Shown: positions 11,770 to 20,365 of the stretch, piece after piece | How positions within the stretch are numbered: position 1 is the first letter of the stretch | How the letters are laid out: each line of letters begins with the position of its first letter | From: Pseudomonas fluorescens | GTDB lineage: Bacteria > Pseudomonadota > Gammaproteobacteria > Pseudomonadales > Pseudomonadaceae | Direction of reading: 5' to 3' | DNA length: 64,000 bases | Assembly: GCF_900215245.1 (NCBI RefSeq) | Contig: NZ_LT907842.1 | Span: forward strand, 3,906,001-3,970,000 | Position numbers and translations under genes: made by a program | Notes under the pieces: model-generated | Told to the model about the DNA's origin: nothing | The model's input: only the letters and a program-made list of their open reading frames with translations | Database searches by the model: none

Positions 11770-12495
11770 TCAGGCGAACAGGCGGTCGGTGTTGATAAAG
11801 CCGCGCTCGTTTTCCGGGCGCGAGGTGCGGCAGTGTTCGGCGACACTGGGGTCTGCGTTCATCCAGCTGAGTTTCAGCGGCTGTGGGGCGTAGTTCGGGT
11901 TGGGGTCCATCGGGTGTTGCAAGGCGGTCAGCACCACCAGCGTGTCCATCGGCGCGTAGAGCTCGATGTAGTCGCCGGCCTTGGAATTGCCCGGCACAAA
12001 GTGCAAGCCACCGTCGCTCTCGACGTTGACGCGGCTGAACAGGTTGAGGGTCATCAGCAGGTCGGACAGCCCCAGGCCCCACTTGCCCAATTCCACCAAC
12101 AGGTTATCGGTGCCGTTGCGAAAGAAGCCGTTGCGCAGCTCTTGATAGCGGCCCTGGCCGTACTTCTCGGCCACTTCGCAGGCACACAACACACCGCCGA
12201 TGCTGTCACTCCAGCCGCAGGTGTCGGCGGTGATGGCGGCCAGCACGCGGCCCATGTCCGAGTACAGGCAATGGCCGCTGGTGAGCTTGGCGGTGTGTTG
12301 GCACTTGAGGCTGTCGGGCAGGTTCAGGCGCTCGGTTTTTTCGTTGGCGTTGAGCAGGGTCAGGCTGACGTTGGCACCGCCGCGCAGGTCGGTGAGGCGC
12401 AGCAGTTGGCCGCGCTTGAGCACAAAGGAACGGTGGCCGCCGCCGGGCAGCATCTCTTCGGCGAACGGGGGAAACAATTGAGTGGAATCGGTCAT
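11770..12495 (-). CDS. DUF1989 protein UAAP1, probable carboxyguanidine deiminase subunit
   Basis: A 241-residue DUF1989 protein, first of the pair. Motifs parallel those of its partner: GQLLRLTDLRGGANVSLTLLN, SGHCLYSDMGRVLAAI, DTCGWSDSIGG and VNVESDGGLHFVPGNS. The repeated DTCGxxDxxGG motif in both proteins suggests they descend from a duplication and form a heteromeric enzyme. The start ATG overlaps the stop of the ABC ATPase gene (ATGA at 12492-12495), so translation is coupled. By family and context it acts on carboxyguanidine after the carboxylase step. Confidence 0.85.
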   Translation of the reverse strand: MTDSTQLFPPFAEEMLPGGGHRSFVLKRGQLLRLTDLRGGANVSLTLLNANEKTERLNLPDSLKCQHTAKLTSGHCLYSDMGRVLAAITADTCGWSDSIGGVLCACEVAEKYGQGRYQELRNGFFRNGTDNLLVELGKWGLGLSDLLMTLNLFSRVNVESDGGLHFVPGNSKAGDYIELYAPMDTLVVLTALQHPMDPNPNYAPQPLKLSWMNADPSVAEHCRTSRPENERGFINTDRLFA

Positions 12496-13256
12496 TTGGA
12501 AGTCGCTCCAAGTTCGGCGGCGAGCGCTTTGCGGCGCTCGCTGTTCAAAGGGATGTCGTAGGTGATGCGCGCGCCATAGGCGCCGGGGGCGTGGGGGTCG
12601 ACGCGAACCTTGTCGAACACCAGCAAGCGCGTGCCGAGGCTGAAGCCTTCACTCAGGTCGTGGGTGACCATGAACACCGTCAGCCGGGTTTCGCGCCACA
12701 GCGCCAGCAGCAGCTGGTGCATGTCTTTGCGAATGCCCGGGTCGAGGGCGCCGAAGGGTTCGTCCAGCAGCAAGACGCGGGGTTTCATGATCAGGGCCTG
12801 GGCGATGGCCAGGCGTTGTTGCATGCCGCCGGAGAGCTGCGCCGGGTATTTGTCCAGCGCGTGGTCCAGGCCGACCTTACGCAGCAGGGCGGCAGCCTGT
12901 TCACGTGCGTGGTGTTTGGCGCTGCCGAACAGCCGGCCCAGCAATGGCGAGCGGGGTAGCTCAAGGCCGAGGGCGACGTTATCCAGCACGGTCAAATGCG
13001 GGAACACGGAGTAGCGCTGGAACACCACGCCACGGCTCGCATCCGGCTCGGCAGCGAGCGCCTGGCCATCCAGCAGGATCTGGCCCTTGCTCGCGGTTTC
13101 CTGGCCCAGCAGCAGGCGCAGGAAGGTGGATTTGCCGCAACCCGAGGTACCGACCAGCGTGCAAAACTCACCCTCGTCGACCTGCAGGTTGAGCCCTTCC
13201 AGCACCACTTGGTCACCATAGCGCTGCCACACATTGTTGACGCTGATAAAGCTCAT
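12492..13256 (-). CDS. ABC transporter ATP-binding protein (NitT/TauT type)
   Basis: A 254-residue ATPase of an import system. The Walker A motif is GTSGCGKST (near residue 40), the signature is LSGGMQQRLAIAQAL, and Walker B is RVLLLDEPFGALD followed by a switch histidine in FMVTHDLSEG. These fit the nitrate/taurine/bicarbonate-type importer group. The start at 13256 overlaps the permease stop by ATGA; the longer upstream frame runs over the permease gene and is unlikely. It should energise uptake of the operon's substrate, probably guanidine. Confidence 0.92.
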   Translation of the reverse strand: MSFISVNNVWQRYGDQVVLEGLNLQVDEGEFCTLVGTSGCGKSTFLRLLLGQETASKGQILLDGQALAAEPDASRGVVFQRYSVFPHLTVLDNVALGLELPRSPLLGRLFGSAKHHAREQAAALLRKVGLDHALDKYPAQLSGGMQQRLAIAQALIMKPRVLLLDEPFGALDPGIRKDMHQLLLALWRETRLTVFMVTHDLSEGFSLGTRLLVFDKVRVDPHAPGAYGARITYDIPLNSERRKALAAELGATSK

Positions 13257-14068
13257 GCCCGCGCTCCTTCGTACCAGGGGAACGCACGCCGCGTCAGGGT
13301 TTTGAGGCCCCAGTCCATCAGCCAGGCGAGCAGGGTGATCCACACCACGTAAGGCAGAATCACGTCCATCGCCAGGTAGCGGCGCACCAGGAAAATCCGG
13401 TAGCCCAAACCGTCAGTGGAGGCGATGGCCTCGGCGGCGATCAGGAACAGCCACGCCGAGCCGAGCATCAGCCGCAGCGAGATCAGCAGACGCGGCAGCA
13501 GTTGCGGGAGCACCACACGCAGCATCAGGGTCCAGGTGGAGGCGCCGAGGGTCTGCGCCTTGACCAGCAACTCGACGGGAATTTCCCGGGCGCGCTGTTC
13601 CAGGTCGCGCGCCAGGGCCGGTGTGATGCCGATGACGATCAGCATGACTTTGGACAGCTCCCCCAGCCCGAACACGATGAACAGGATGGGCAGGATCGCC
13701 AGCGGCGGCACCATCGACAGCACCGTGAGCAAAGGCGACAACGGCGCGCCAAACAGCGGCAGCGTCCCGGCGGCGATGCCCAGGCACAGGCCGGCGAGGG
13801 CGCTGATCCCCAGGCCGATAGCCAGGCGGCGCAGGCTCGACGCGCTGTCTTGCCACAGCACGTATTCACCGGTGCGGGTGTCGGCGCTGAACGCCAGGCG
13901 TTGCAGGGCGTCGCCCATTTGCACGGCGCTGGGCAGCAGCTTGTCGTTGGGGTTGTCCGCCAGGCGCTCGGCCGAGCCCACAAAGTAGGCGAACAGCAGC
14001 AGGGCGAACGGCAGCATCACCAACAACAGGCGACTGGAGCGTTCCGGGTGGCGGTTGATCAGGCGCAT
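13253..14068 (-). CDS. ABC transporter permease (NitT/TauT type)
   Basis: A 271-residue inner-membrane protein with about six hydrophobic segments. The coupling-loop motif typical of binding-protein-dependent permeases appears as VKAQTLGASTWTLMLRVVLPQLLP, matching the EAA-type loop that contacts the ATPase. A hydrophobic first helix (LLLVMLPFALLLFAYFVG) is followed by a periplasmic loop of about 55 residues. It is coupled to the ATPase gene (ATGA overlap) and is 12 bp downstream of the binding-protein gene. Confidence 0.9.
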   Translation of the reverse strand: MRLINRHPERSSRLLLVMLPFALLLFAYFVGSAERLADNPNDKLLPSAVQMGDALQRLAFSADTRTGEYVLWQDSASSLRRLAIGLGISALAGLCLGIAAGTLPLFGAPLSPLLTVLSMVPPLAILPILFIVFGLGELSKVMLIVIGITPALARDLEQRAREIPVELLVKAQTLGASTWTLMLRVVLPQLLPRLLISLRLMLGSAWLFLIAAEAIASTDGLGYRIFLVRRYLAMDVILPYVVWITLLAWLMDWGLKTLTRRAFPWYEGARA

Positions 14069-14080
14069 GGCCGGTTCCTC

Positions 14081-15148
14081 TTACAGCGTGCCGTCGGCGG
14101 CCATTTGCACGTAGCTGGGGTCGAACTGCAGCTTGAGGTTGGCGGTGTCGCCGCTGGTCACGCCGTTGGCGAAGCGCATGCCCACGGCGCTGGTGTCTTT
14201 GGCGCCTTCGCCGAGCAGGCCGTGCGCAAACGAGAACTCGGCGACCTTGCGCATGGTGGCGGGCAACTGCGCGCTGGTGGCGAAGGCCAGCGCTTCCTTG
14301 GGGGTGGCGAACAGCTTGGTGGTGTCCAGTTGCGACTGGAAACCCTTGAGGTCGGTGCCGGAGGCTTTGGCCATGTGCTCCAACGCTTCGGTGCTGGCCG
14401 CGTTTTTGGCGTTCATCAGCGCAACCACTTCGAACCAGGCGCCGGTCAACGCTTTGCCCAGCTTGGGGTTGTCTTTGAGGGTCTGGGTGTTGACCACCAT
14501 CATGTCCATGATTTCGCCGGGCACTTTGCTGGAGTCGAACACTTCGGTGACGCCCGGTTTAGCCCTGATCTCAGAAAGCATCGGGTTCCAGGTGGTGACG
14601 GCTTGCACCTGGTCGGTGTTGAAGGCCGCGGCGATATCGGCGTCGGAGGTGTTGACGACTTTCAGGTCTTTTTCGGTGAGGTCGGCCGACTCCAGGGCGC
14701 GGGCCAGCAGGTAGTGGGACACCGAGAGTTCCACCAGGTTGACGTTCATGCCCTTGAGGTCGGCCACGGTCTTGCCGGTGCCCTTGATCACCACGCCATC
14801 GTTGCCGTTGGAGAAGTCACTGACCACCAGCGCGGTGCTGTCCACGCCACCGGCGGCGGGAATGGTCAGGGCGTCCATGTTGGTCATGGTGCAGCCGTCG
14901 AACTGGCCGGCGGTGTACTGGTTGATGGATTCGACATAGTCATTGAGCTGCACCATGTCGATTTTGATGCCGTACTTCTTGGCCCACTTGTCGAGGATGC
15001 CTTGGCTGCCGGCGTATTCCCACGGCATCCAGCCGGCATAAATCGTCCAGCACACGCTGAAGTGGTCTTTGGGGGCGGCTTGGGTCTGAACGCTCATCAC
15101 GGCGGCAAAGGCCGCGGCGAGCAGGGCGGGTAAACGAATTGAGGGCAT
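14081..15148 (-). CDS. Periplasmic substrate-binding protein, NitT/TauT type
   Basis: A 355-residue exported protein, first gene after the guanidine-I riboswitch. A signal peptide (MPSIRLPALLAAAFAAVMSVQTQA, cleavage probably after AQA-like residues) precedes a type 2 binding-protein domain with VCWTIYAGWMPWEYAGSQG and GVDSTALVVSDFSNGNDG. I use ATG 15148, preceded by GGAG; the longer frame starts inside the riboswitch leader. Together with the next two genes it forms an importer. The riboswitch makes guanidine the most likely ligand, but urea or another amidine cannot be excluded by sequence. Confidence 0.88.
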   Translation of the reverse strand: MPSIRLPALLAAAFAAVMSVQTQAAPKDHFSVCWTIYAGWMPWEYAGSQGILDKWAKKYGIKIDMVQLNDYVESINQYTAGQFDGCTMTNMDALTIPAAGGVDSTALVVSDFSNGNDGVVIKGTGKTVADLKGMNVNLVELSVSHYLLARALESADLTEKDLKVVNTSDADIAAAFNTDQVQAVTTWNPMLSEIRAKPGVTEVFDSSKVPGEIMDMMVVNTQTLKDNPKLGKALTGAWFEVVALMNAKNAASTEALEHMAKASGTDLKGFQSQLDTTKLFATPKEALAFATSAQLPATMRKVAEFSFAHGLLGEGAKDTSAVGMRFANGVTSGDTANLKLQFDPSYVQMAADGTL

Positions 15149-15199
15149 GGGGTTTCTCCAGTTGATCAAGGGCGAGCAGGAGCAACGCGGCACCGTAAA

Positions 15200-15300
15200 C
15201 GGTGGCTTGTCTCCCGGGCTTTTATCCCGCCGTGTAACCTCAACTGGAGGTCGCCAACTCTCGGACCAGCCACTCGCGATCAGCGAGCCGGAACCCTAGT
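15200..15300 (-). promoter_or_regulatory. Guanidine-I (ykkC) riboswitch
   Basis: Read on the minus strand, the leader contains the conserved blocks of this class in order: CTAGGGTTCCGG (15299 downward), GGCTGGTCCGAGAG, ACACGGCGGGATAAAAGCCC and GGGAGACAAGCC. They are about 50 bases upstream of the binding-protein start. Free guanidine is the known ligand, and binding turns expression on. A small hairpin, CACCGTTTACGGTG (15191-15204), follows the aptamer but has no U-tract, so the switch may act on translation or on an unseen alternative structure. Confidence 0.95.
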
Positions 15301-15386
15301 CAGCCATTGCAAATTGTGGTGCCGCGAACCTGTAATCAATCCTGCACGAGGGAGCTAAAGCGAGAGTCGTGCCAAGTGAGGCACAA

Positions 15387-15406
15387 GCCCGGCTTTTCAG
15401 CCGGGC
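15387..15406 (-). terminator. Possible terminator after the chemoreceptor gene
   Basis: An 8-bp stem with a four-base loop (GCCCGGCT...AGCCGGGC) lies between the end of the chemoreceptor gene and the guanidine riboswitch. The following bases are only weakly U-rich, so termination may be partial. Nothing else is evident in 15301-15478 apart from the region that should hold the operon promoter. Confidence 0.4.
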
Positions 15407-15478
15407 AAGGGCGCCGCGAGGGTTGGGCGCGAAGGGATGTGCGTCAGGTCGGTGCGCGGGCGCACACTAATGAGGCGA

Positions 15479-17101
15479 TTACAGCTGGAACTTGCTGACC
15501 AGTACATTGAACGAAGTAGCCAGACGGGACAGGTCCTGGCTGGAGGCATTGGTCTGGTGGGCGCCGGCGGCGGTCTGGGTCGACAGGTCCTGGATGTTGA
15601 GCAGGTTGCGGTCCACTTCGCGGGCCACCTGCGCCTGTTCCTCCGATGCGGAGGCGATCACCAGGTTACGCTCGTTGATCATCGCCACGCTGGTGGTGAT
15701 CCGCTGCAGGGCTTGCCCGGCGTTTTGCGCCAAGGCCTGGGTGTCATTGGCCCAGCTCAGGCTCTTGTTCATGGCGGCCACGGCATCATCGGCGCCGAGC
15801 TGCACGTCACCAATCATTTTCTCAATGTCGACCGTGGAGGTTTGGGTGCGATGGGCCAATGCCCGCACCTCGTCAGCGACCACCGCGAAACCTCGGCCTT
15901 GCTCGCCTGCGCGGGCGGCTTCGATGGCGGCATTGAGGGCCAATAGGTTGGTCTGGTCGGCAATGCTGCGGATGACATCAATGACCTTGCCGATCTCTCG
16001 CACCTGGTTGGCGAGATCCGCGACCGACTGCGTCGAATCATTGATCTCGACCACCATCGACTCCATGCCCGACACGGCCTGCTCGACTTGCTGGCGACCT
16101 TCCTCCGCTTCGGTGGTGGCCTGCCGGGACGCTTGCGAGGTCGACACCGCATTGCTCGCCACTTCGTCCACCGCCGTGGTCATCTGGTTTACCGCGGTGG
16201 CAGCCTGTTGAATTTCGTCATTCTGGCGAGTCAGGCCACGGGTGCTTTCGTCGGTAACCGCGCTCAGTTCTTCGGCGGCCGACGCGAGCTGGTCCGCAGC
16301 GTTGGCAATTTCCACCAGGGTGCTTTTCAAGCCGCCTTGCATATCGGACAGCGCCATCAACAGTTGCCCGGCTTCGTCAGTGCGTTCGGTGACGATGGCG
16401 TGGGTCAGGTCGCCTTTGGCAATGCGTTGAGCGCTTTCGACCGCTTGTGCGATAGGGCGGGTGATCAGGCGCGTGATCAGCAGGCCGATGGTGATTGCAA
16501 TGATGAACGCCAGGACGATGCCGCTGATCATCCACGTCAATGCGCTGTCGCGCAGCGCTTCGGCGGCGATTGCGCCTTCTTTGATCTGGCGGTTATTGGA
16601 CTCGATCATCACGCGGATCAGCTCGCGGGCCTGGCGGAACAGTTCATTATTGGTGGTGTTGAGCTGCGTGCGAGCCTGTTCTGTCTGGCCGCTGTCGAGC
16701 ATCGAGATAATGCGTTCGGAACTGCTGACATAGTTCGGCCAGATCTGGTCGAGCTTGTCGCCCGCGACGCGTTCGTCATCTTCCAGTGGCGTGGCGCGGT
16801 ACGTGGCATACGCGGTCTGGCTGCGCTTGAGTTCGCTGGCAATGTCCTGGCGTACGCGGTCGCGGTCTTGTTGATTGACGTTGCCGTTGCTGGCATCGAG
16901 TAATCGGTACAGACCACGGTTGTGCGCGACCAGGCCATTGAGCGTGGAGGCCGTATTGCTGACAGACACCAGGTTGTTGGAGAAGGTTAGTTCCAGTGCG
17001 TTGGCGAGCCGAACGACACCTTTTATTCCCAGCATCCCGACACCGAGGGTGACAAGCGCACACAAAACGAACGAAAGCAGGAGCTTGGTAGAAATTTTCA
17101 T
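15479..17101 (-). CDS. Methyl-accepting chemotaxis protein (4-helix-bundle sensor)
   Basis: A 540-residue chemoreceptor. An N-terminal membrane segment (residues 8-28) is followed by a periplasmic helical domain of about 160 residues like the four-helix-bundle MCP sensor, a second membrane segment (about 190-212), a HAMP domain, and a cytoplasmic coiled-coil signalling domain. The hairpin tip [20 protein letters not shown] is intact. It would control flagellar motion through CheW/CheA. Its gene ends only about 180 bp upstream of the guanidine riboswitch on the same strand, so a role in sensing guanidine or a related compound is possible but unsupported by motif. Confidence 0.9.
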   Translation of the reverse strand: MKISTKLLLSFVLCALVTLGVGMLGIKGVVRLANALELTFSNNLVSVSNTASTLNGLVAHNRGLYRLLDASNGNVNQQDRDRVRQDIASELKRSQTAYATYRATPLEDDERVAGDKLDQIWPNYVSSSERIISMLDSGQTEQARTQLNTTNNELFRQARELIRVMIESNNRQIKEGAIAAEALRDSALTWMISGIVLAFIIAITIGLLITRLITRPIAQAVESAQRIAKGDLTHAIVTERTDEAGQLLMALSDMQGGLKSTLVEIANAADQLASAAEELSAVTDESTRGLTRQNDEIQQAATAVNQMTTAVDEVASNAVSTSQASRQATTEAEEGRQQVEQAVSGMESMVVEINDSTQSVADLANQVREIGKVIDVIRSIADQTNLLALNAAIEAARAGEQGRGFAVVADEVRALAHRTQTSTVDIEKMIGDVQLGADDAVAAMNKSLSWANDTQALAQNAGQALQRITTSVAMINERNLVIASASEEQAQVAREVDRNLLNIQDLSTQTAAGAHQTNASSQDLSRLATSFNVLVSKFQL

Positions 17102-17197
17102 GACGTGTATCCGACGAGAATAGAGTGAGGGCTCGCGCTAGAGCCTCCTTGCTCATGGTCGATATCACAATGACATCATGTTTATCGAGGAAGTTTC

Positions 17198-17365
17198 ATG
17201 ACAGACAAAATGACTGAATCGATACAGCTTTTTGACCACCGCGCGTCTATGCCGATAGGGCACCGCAGGGTGCATCGGGCTACGCTGCAGATGTACCAAG
17301 TTGTTACAGAAACGCACCAGATTCAGTTTTTGATGTCAGATGTTTCGTCATTCAGTGAAAGATGA
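17198..17365 (+). CDS. Candidate 55-residue hypothetical protein
   Basis: The 317-bp gap 17102-17418 contains one plausible small gene. ATG 17198 is preceded by GAGGAA at good spacing and opens MTDKMTESIQLFDHRASMP, ending VSSFSER with TGA at 17363-17365. It has a neutral to slightly basic composition, no signal peptide, and no family I recognise. Confidence 0.35.
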   Translation: MTDKMTESIQLFDHRASMPIGHRRVHRATLQMYQVVTETHQIQFLMSDVSSFSER

Positions 17366-17418
17366 ATGCCGCCCTCCAGCGTCGCTGGAGGTGCTCTCCC
17401 GCGGTCCAGGAGGCCGCC

Positions 17419-17757
17419 ATGTATCGACGACTGCTTCTTAGTGCTTTATTCGGCCTGACCCTGTCTGCGTGTGTGCCTTACTACGATGGTGGCGCCACTT
17501 ACTATCGCTCGGAGGTCTATACCGCACCGGCGCCAGCCTATTATTACGGTGGTCCCACTTACTCGTATGGACGCAGTTACTACGCGCCGCCACGGTACTA
17601 CCAGCCGGCGCCGCGTTATTACCAGCCAGCACCGCGTTATTACCCAAGACCGGCTTACCGGCCGTACCCGAACCAGGGCTGGGGAGGCGGTCACTGGGGC
17701 AATGGTGGTCGAGGTCATGGATCCGATCATGGAGGCGGGCGCGGCGGCCACCGGTAG
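17419..17757 (+). CDS. Tyrosine-rich small lipoprotein
   Basis: A 112-residue exported lipoprotein. The signal peptide MYRRLLLSALFGLTLSAC ends in an LSAC lipobox. The mature part is strikingly low in complexity: tyrosine- and proline-rich, with the heptad YYQPAPR repeated twice and a third degenerate copy, then a glycine/histidine-rich tail (GHWGNGGRGHGSDHGGG). The start at 17419 is preceded by CAGGAGG and places the signal peptide first; an in-frame ATG at 17362 would add 19 residues without one. Such proteins occur widely in Pseudomonas with unknown role, perhaps cell-envelope or metal binding. A strong terminator follows. Confidence 0.75.
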   Translation: MYRRLLLSALFGLTLSACVPYYDGGATYYRSEVYTAPAPAYYYGGPTYSYGRSYYAPPRYYQPAPRYYQPAPRYYPRPAYRPYPNQGWGGGHWGNGGRGHGSDHGGGRGGHR

Positions 17758-17772
17758 CAGGTTTTGACGTGA

Positions 17773-17799
17773 GGCGGCGCATTCAGCGCCGCTTTTTTT
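17773..17799 (+). terminator. Intrinsic terminator
   Basis: A GC-rich stem GGCGGCGC...GCGCCGC followed by a run of seven T, 16 bp after the tyrosine-rich lipoprotein gene. Confidence 0.85.
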
Positions 17800-17921
17800 G
17801 TGCTGCCTTTTATCGGTACTGTCAGTTTTAACAGCTATCGTCAGTGTTTCAGATGCGGTTCACTGGCGGAGCGCCGTTGTGCGTATCCAGGGCAACAGTG
17901 GGCCAATGGAACCAGCGCCTT

Positions 17922-18353
17922 ATGATCAAACAATTAGCGTGTGCAGTCTTTGTGACGGTAGCCGGGCTTACACCGCTCAAGGCGGAGCAGGGCTGCCCCT
18001 ATCCCTCATCGGTCAAATACGCGGATGGCTATTTCCAAGCCTCCAGCGGGCAGTCACTGTGGCAAAGCCCTAAAGTTGACGTCGATGATTTCGCCGATCG
18101 TTTCATTGGCGCACTCTTCACGCCCGGCAAAGGCCAGGAGCGGGAAAACGGCCACTTGGACAAGTGTGTCTACCGCATGGGCAACGGCCAGATGATGGCT
18201 TTGCGGTATGACACACCGGGCAAGCTCGACACCATGTCACTCACGGCCACTTTGCATTGGCAACTCAGCACCGATCCGCTGAATCAGGACGTTTACATCT
18301 GCCAGGACAGCCAGCCGGACAATTGTTCATTCACGGTCAGGCGGCTGAAGTAA
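17922..18353 (+). CDS. Exported hypothetical protein, DUF3757-like
   Basis: A 143-residue protein with a signal peptide (MIKQLACAVFVTVAGLTPLKA, cleavage before EQGCPYP). The mature part has four cysteines (GCP, DKCVYR, YICQD, DNCSF) that could form two disulfides. The start of the mature protein, CPYPSSVKYADGYFQ, resembles the DUF3757 family of periplasmic Pseudomonas proteins; function unknown. The ATG at 17922 is chosen over the in-frame ATG at 17844 because it starts the signal peptide. It ends 7 bp before the convergent acyl-CoA hydrolase gene. Confidence 0.6.
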   Translation: MIKQLACAVFVTVAGLTPLKAEQGCPYPSSVKYADGYFQASSGQSLWQSPKVDVDDFADRFIGALFTPGKGQERENGHLDKCVYRMGNGQMMALRYDTPGKLDTMSLTATLHWQLSTDPLNQDVYICQDSQPDNCSFTVRRLK

Positions 18354-18360
18354 TCACCTG

Positions 18361-19473
18361 TCAGTAGTCTGATAAGTCGGCCAGGGGATGCCTGCCTTCC
18401 CACGCCTTGGTAAAGTGCGCTTGCACCACCGCGTCCGGGACGGTGTTGATATCGGGCCAATGCCAATGGGGCTGCTGGTCCTTGTCGATCAAACGCGCGC
18501 GCACGCCTTCGCTGAACTCCGGGTAACGGCAGCAATTGAGACTCAGGGTGTATTCCATCTGGAACACTTGGGCCAAAGACAAGTGGCGAGCCCGCTGGAT
18601 CTGTTCCCACACCAGATGTGCCGTCAGTGGGCAGCCTTCACTGAGTGTCTTGCCGGCGCGGCTGAAGAGCGGGTCGGCATGCTCGTGCAACGGGCTCAAG
18701 GCTCGCCACGCACTGCGCACATCACCCACATCGAGCCACTCATCGATTTGCGCACGGCGTGGTAGCCATTGCGCTTCGGGTTGCTGGCTGATGGCCTCCT
18801 GGGCCAACGCCTTGAGCAGGCTGTTGAGCTGCACTGCGGTTTGTTCCTGCCAGTTCAGTTGCAGCAGGCCTTCTATCAACTCTTCTTGCTGGTCATCGCG
18901 CAGGAAACGGTCGGCCAGGCCCAGGTCCAGTGCATCACGACCATTGATGTGCGCACCGGTGAGGCCAAGGAATAAACCGAGCTTGCCCGGCAGCCGCGAC
19001 AGGAACCAACTGGCCCCCACATCCGGGTACAGGCCGATGCTGATCTCGGGCATGGCCAGGCGACTGCTCGGCGTGACGATACGCACCGATGCACTTTGCA
19101 GCAGGCCCATGCCCCCGCCCAATACATAGCCGTGGCCCCAGCAAATCAGTGGTTTTGGATAGGTATGCAGGCGATAGTCAAGGCGGTATTCGGCGGCGAA
19201 AAACTGCGCGGCCAGGGCGGGCACTTCGCCGGGCAGTTCACGGCAGGCCTGGGCCAGGCTGCGGACTTCGCCGCCGGCGCAAAAGGCTTTTGGCCCATTC
19301 CCGCGCAGCAGCACGCAGGCGATGTTCGGGTCTTTGGCCCAGGCATCCAGGCGATCGCTCAAGGCCAGGATCATGGGCAAGGACAGCGCATTCAGAGACT
19401 TTTCAGCGTCCAGGCTGGCGATGCCGAGGCGGGCACCGTCGCTGCCGGTCAGCTCTTCGAAGTGCAGGTTCAT
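18361..19473 (-). CDS. 3-hydroxyisobutyryl-CoA hydrolase / enoyl-CoA hydratase family
   Basis: A 370-residue crotonase-fold enzyme of the length typical of 3-hydroxyisobutyryl-CoA hydrolase, a valine-catabolism enzyme, rather than the 260-residue hydratases. The oxyanion-hole motifs are KAFCAGGEVRSLA (about residues 62-74) and GHGYVLGGGMGLL; the following PEISIGLYPDVGASW carries the glutamate and aspartate typical of the hydrolase group. The C-terminal extension ends GRHPLADLSDY. It stands alone, convergent with the upstream small exported protein. Confidence 0.85.
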   Translation of the reverse strand: MNLHFEELTGSDGARLGIASLDAEKSLNALSLPMILALSDRLDAWAKDPNIACVLLRGNGPKAFCAGGEVRSLAQACRELPGEVPALAAQFFAAEYRLDYRLHTYPKPLICWGHGYVLGGGMGLLQSASVRIVTPSSRLAMPEISIGLYPDVGASWFLSRLPGKLGLFLGLTGAHINGRDALDLGLADRFLRDDQQEELIEGLLQLNWQEQTAVQLNSLLKALAQEAISQQPEAQWLPRRAQIDEWLDVGDVRSAWRALSPLHEHADPLFSRAGKTLSEGCPLTAHLVWEQIQRARHLSLAQVFQMEYTLSLNCCRYPEFSEGVRARLIDKDQQPHWHWPDINTVPDAVVQAHFTKAWEGRHPLADLSDY

Positions 19474-19608
19474 CGTGACCTCAATCGAGAAAGTGAACGT
19501 TCAGTATGAACGCTTCAAAGGAAAGTGCCGGTTGTGTGTCAGATCAATTGACAAGCGGGGTCGGCTTTCCTAGGGTTCGCCCATTCTTTTTTACACGATG
19601 AACACACC

Positions 19609-20301
19609 ATGACCGAAGGCGACCGCATCAAACTCGAACCCAGCTGGAAACATGCCCTGCGGGATGAGTTCGACAAGCCCTACATGTCCGAACTGCGCGA
19701 GTTCCTGCGCCAGGAGCATGCCGCCGGTAAAGAGATTTACCCGCCGGGCCCGCTGATTTTCAATGCGCTTAACTCCACGCCGCTGGACAAGGTCAAGGTG
19801 GTGATCCTCGGCCAAGACCCGTATCACGGCCCGGGCCAGGCCCATGGTCTGTGTTTTTCGGTACAACCGGGCGTGCCGACGCCGCCGTCCCTGGTGAATA
19901 TTTACAAAGAGCTCAAGCGCGACCTGAACATCGACATTCCCAACCACGGTTGCCTGCAAAGCTGGGCGGATCAGGGCGTGCTGATGCTCAACACCACCAT
20001 GACCGTAGAGCGTGCCAATGCCAACGCGCATGCCGGTAAAGGCTGGCAGTTCTTTACTGACCGAATTATCGAAGTGGTCAGTGAGCACCAGCCACACCTG
20101 GTGTTCCTGTTATGGGGCGCGCATGCGCAAGGCAAGCAGAAGTTGGTGGATGCGACCAAGCACCTGGTGCTGACGTCGGTGCATCCGTCGCCGCTCTCGG
20201 CGTATCGCGGGTTTCTGGGGTGCGGGCATTTCAGCCGGACCAACAAGTTTCTTGAGCAGAATGGCGAGACGCCGATCGAGTGGCGGTTGCCGCCTGGTTG
20301 A
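19609..20301 (+). CDS. ung: Uracil-DNA glycosylase
   Basis: A 230-residue family 1 enzyme that removes uracil from DNA at the start of base-excision repair. The water-activating motif [18 protein letters not shown] has the catalytic aspartate near residue 70, and the second motif [14 protein letters not shown] carries the catalytic histidine. NTTMTV and LLWGAHAQ are also as expected. Divergent from the upstream hydrolase gene across 135 bp. Confidence 0.97.
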   Translation: MTEGDRIKLEPSWKHALRDEFDKPYMSELREFLRQEHAAGKEIYPPGPLIFNALNSTPLDKVKVVILGQDPYHGPGQAHGLCFSVQPGVPTPPSLVNIYKELKRDLNIDIPNHGCLQSWADQGVLMLNTTMTVERANANAHAGKGWQFFTDRIIEVVSEHQPHLVFLLWGAHAQGKQKLVDATKHLVLTSVHPSPLSAYRGFLGCGHFSRTNKFLEQNGETPIEWRLPPG

Positions 20302-20319
20302 GGGCCATCGCCATCGACG

Positions 20320-20345
20320 GTGGGAGCGGGCTTGCGCGCTCCCAC
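20320..20345. repeat. Collapsed REP palindrome
   Basis: GTGGGAGCGGGCTTGCGCGCTCCCAC is what remains when the two arms of a REPIN are fused with loss of the spacer. It lies between ung and the convergent abrB-like gene and could act as a hairpin at both 3' ends. Confidence 0.7.
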
Positions 20346-20365
20346 ATTTTAAGCCGTCTCAGGGC

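Noticed and set aside
13502..15133. 543-codon open frame on the plus strand
   Set aside because: Antisense to the ABC permease and binding-protein genes, with repetitive Gln/His/Gly/Arg composition and no recognisable domain.
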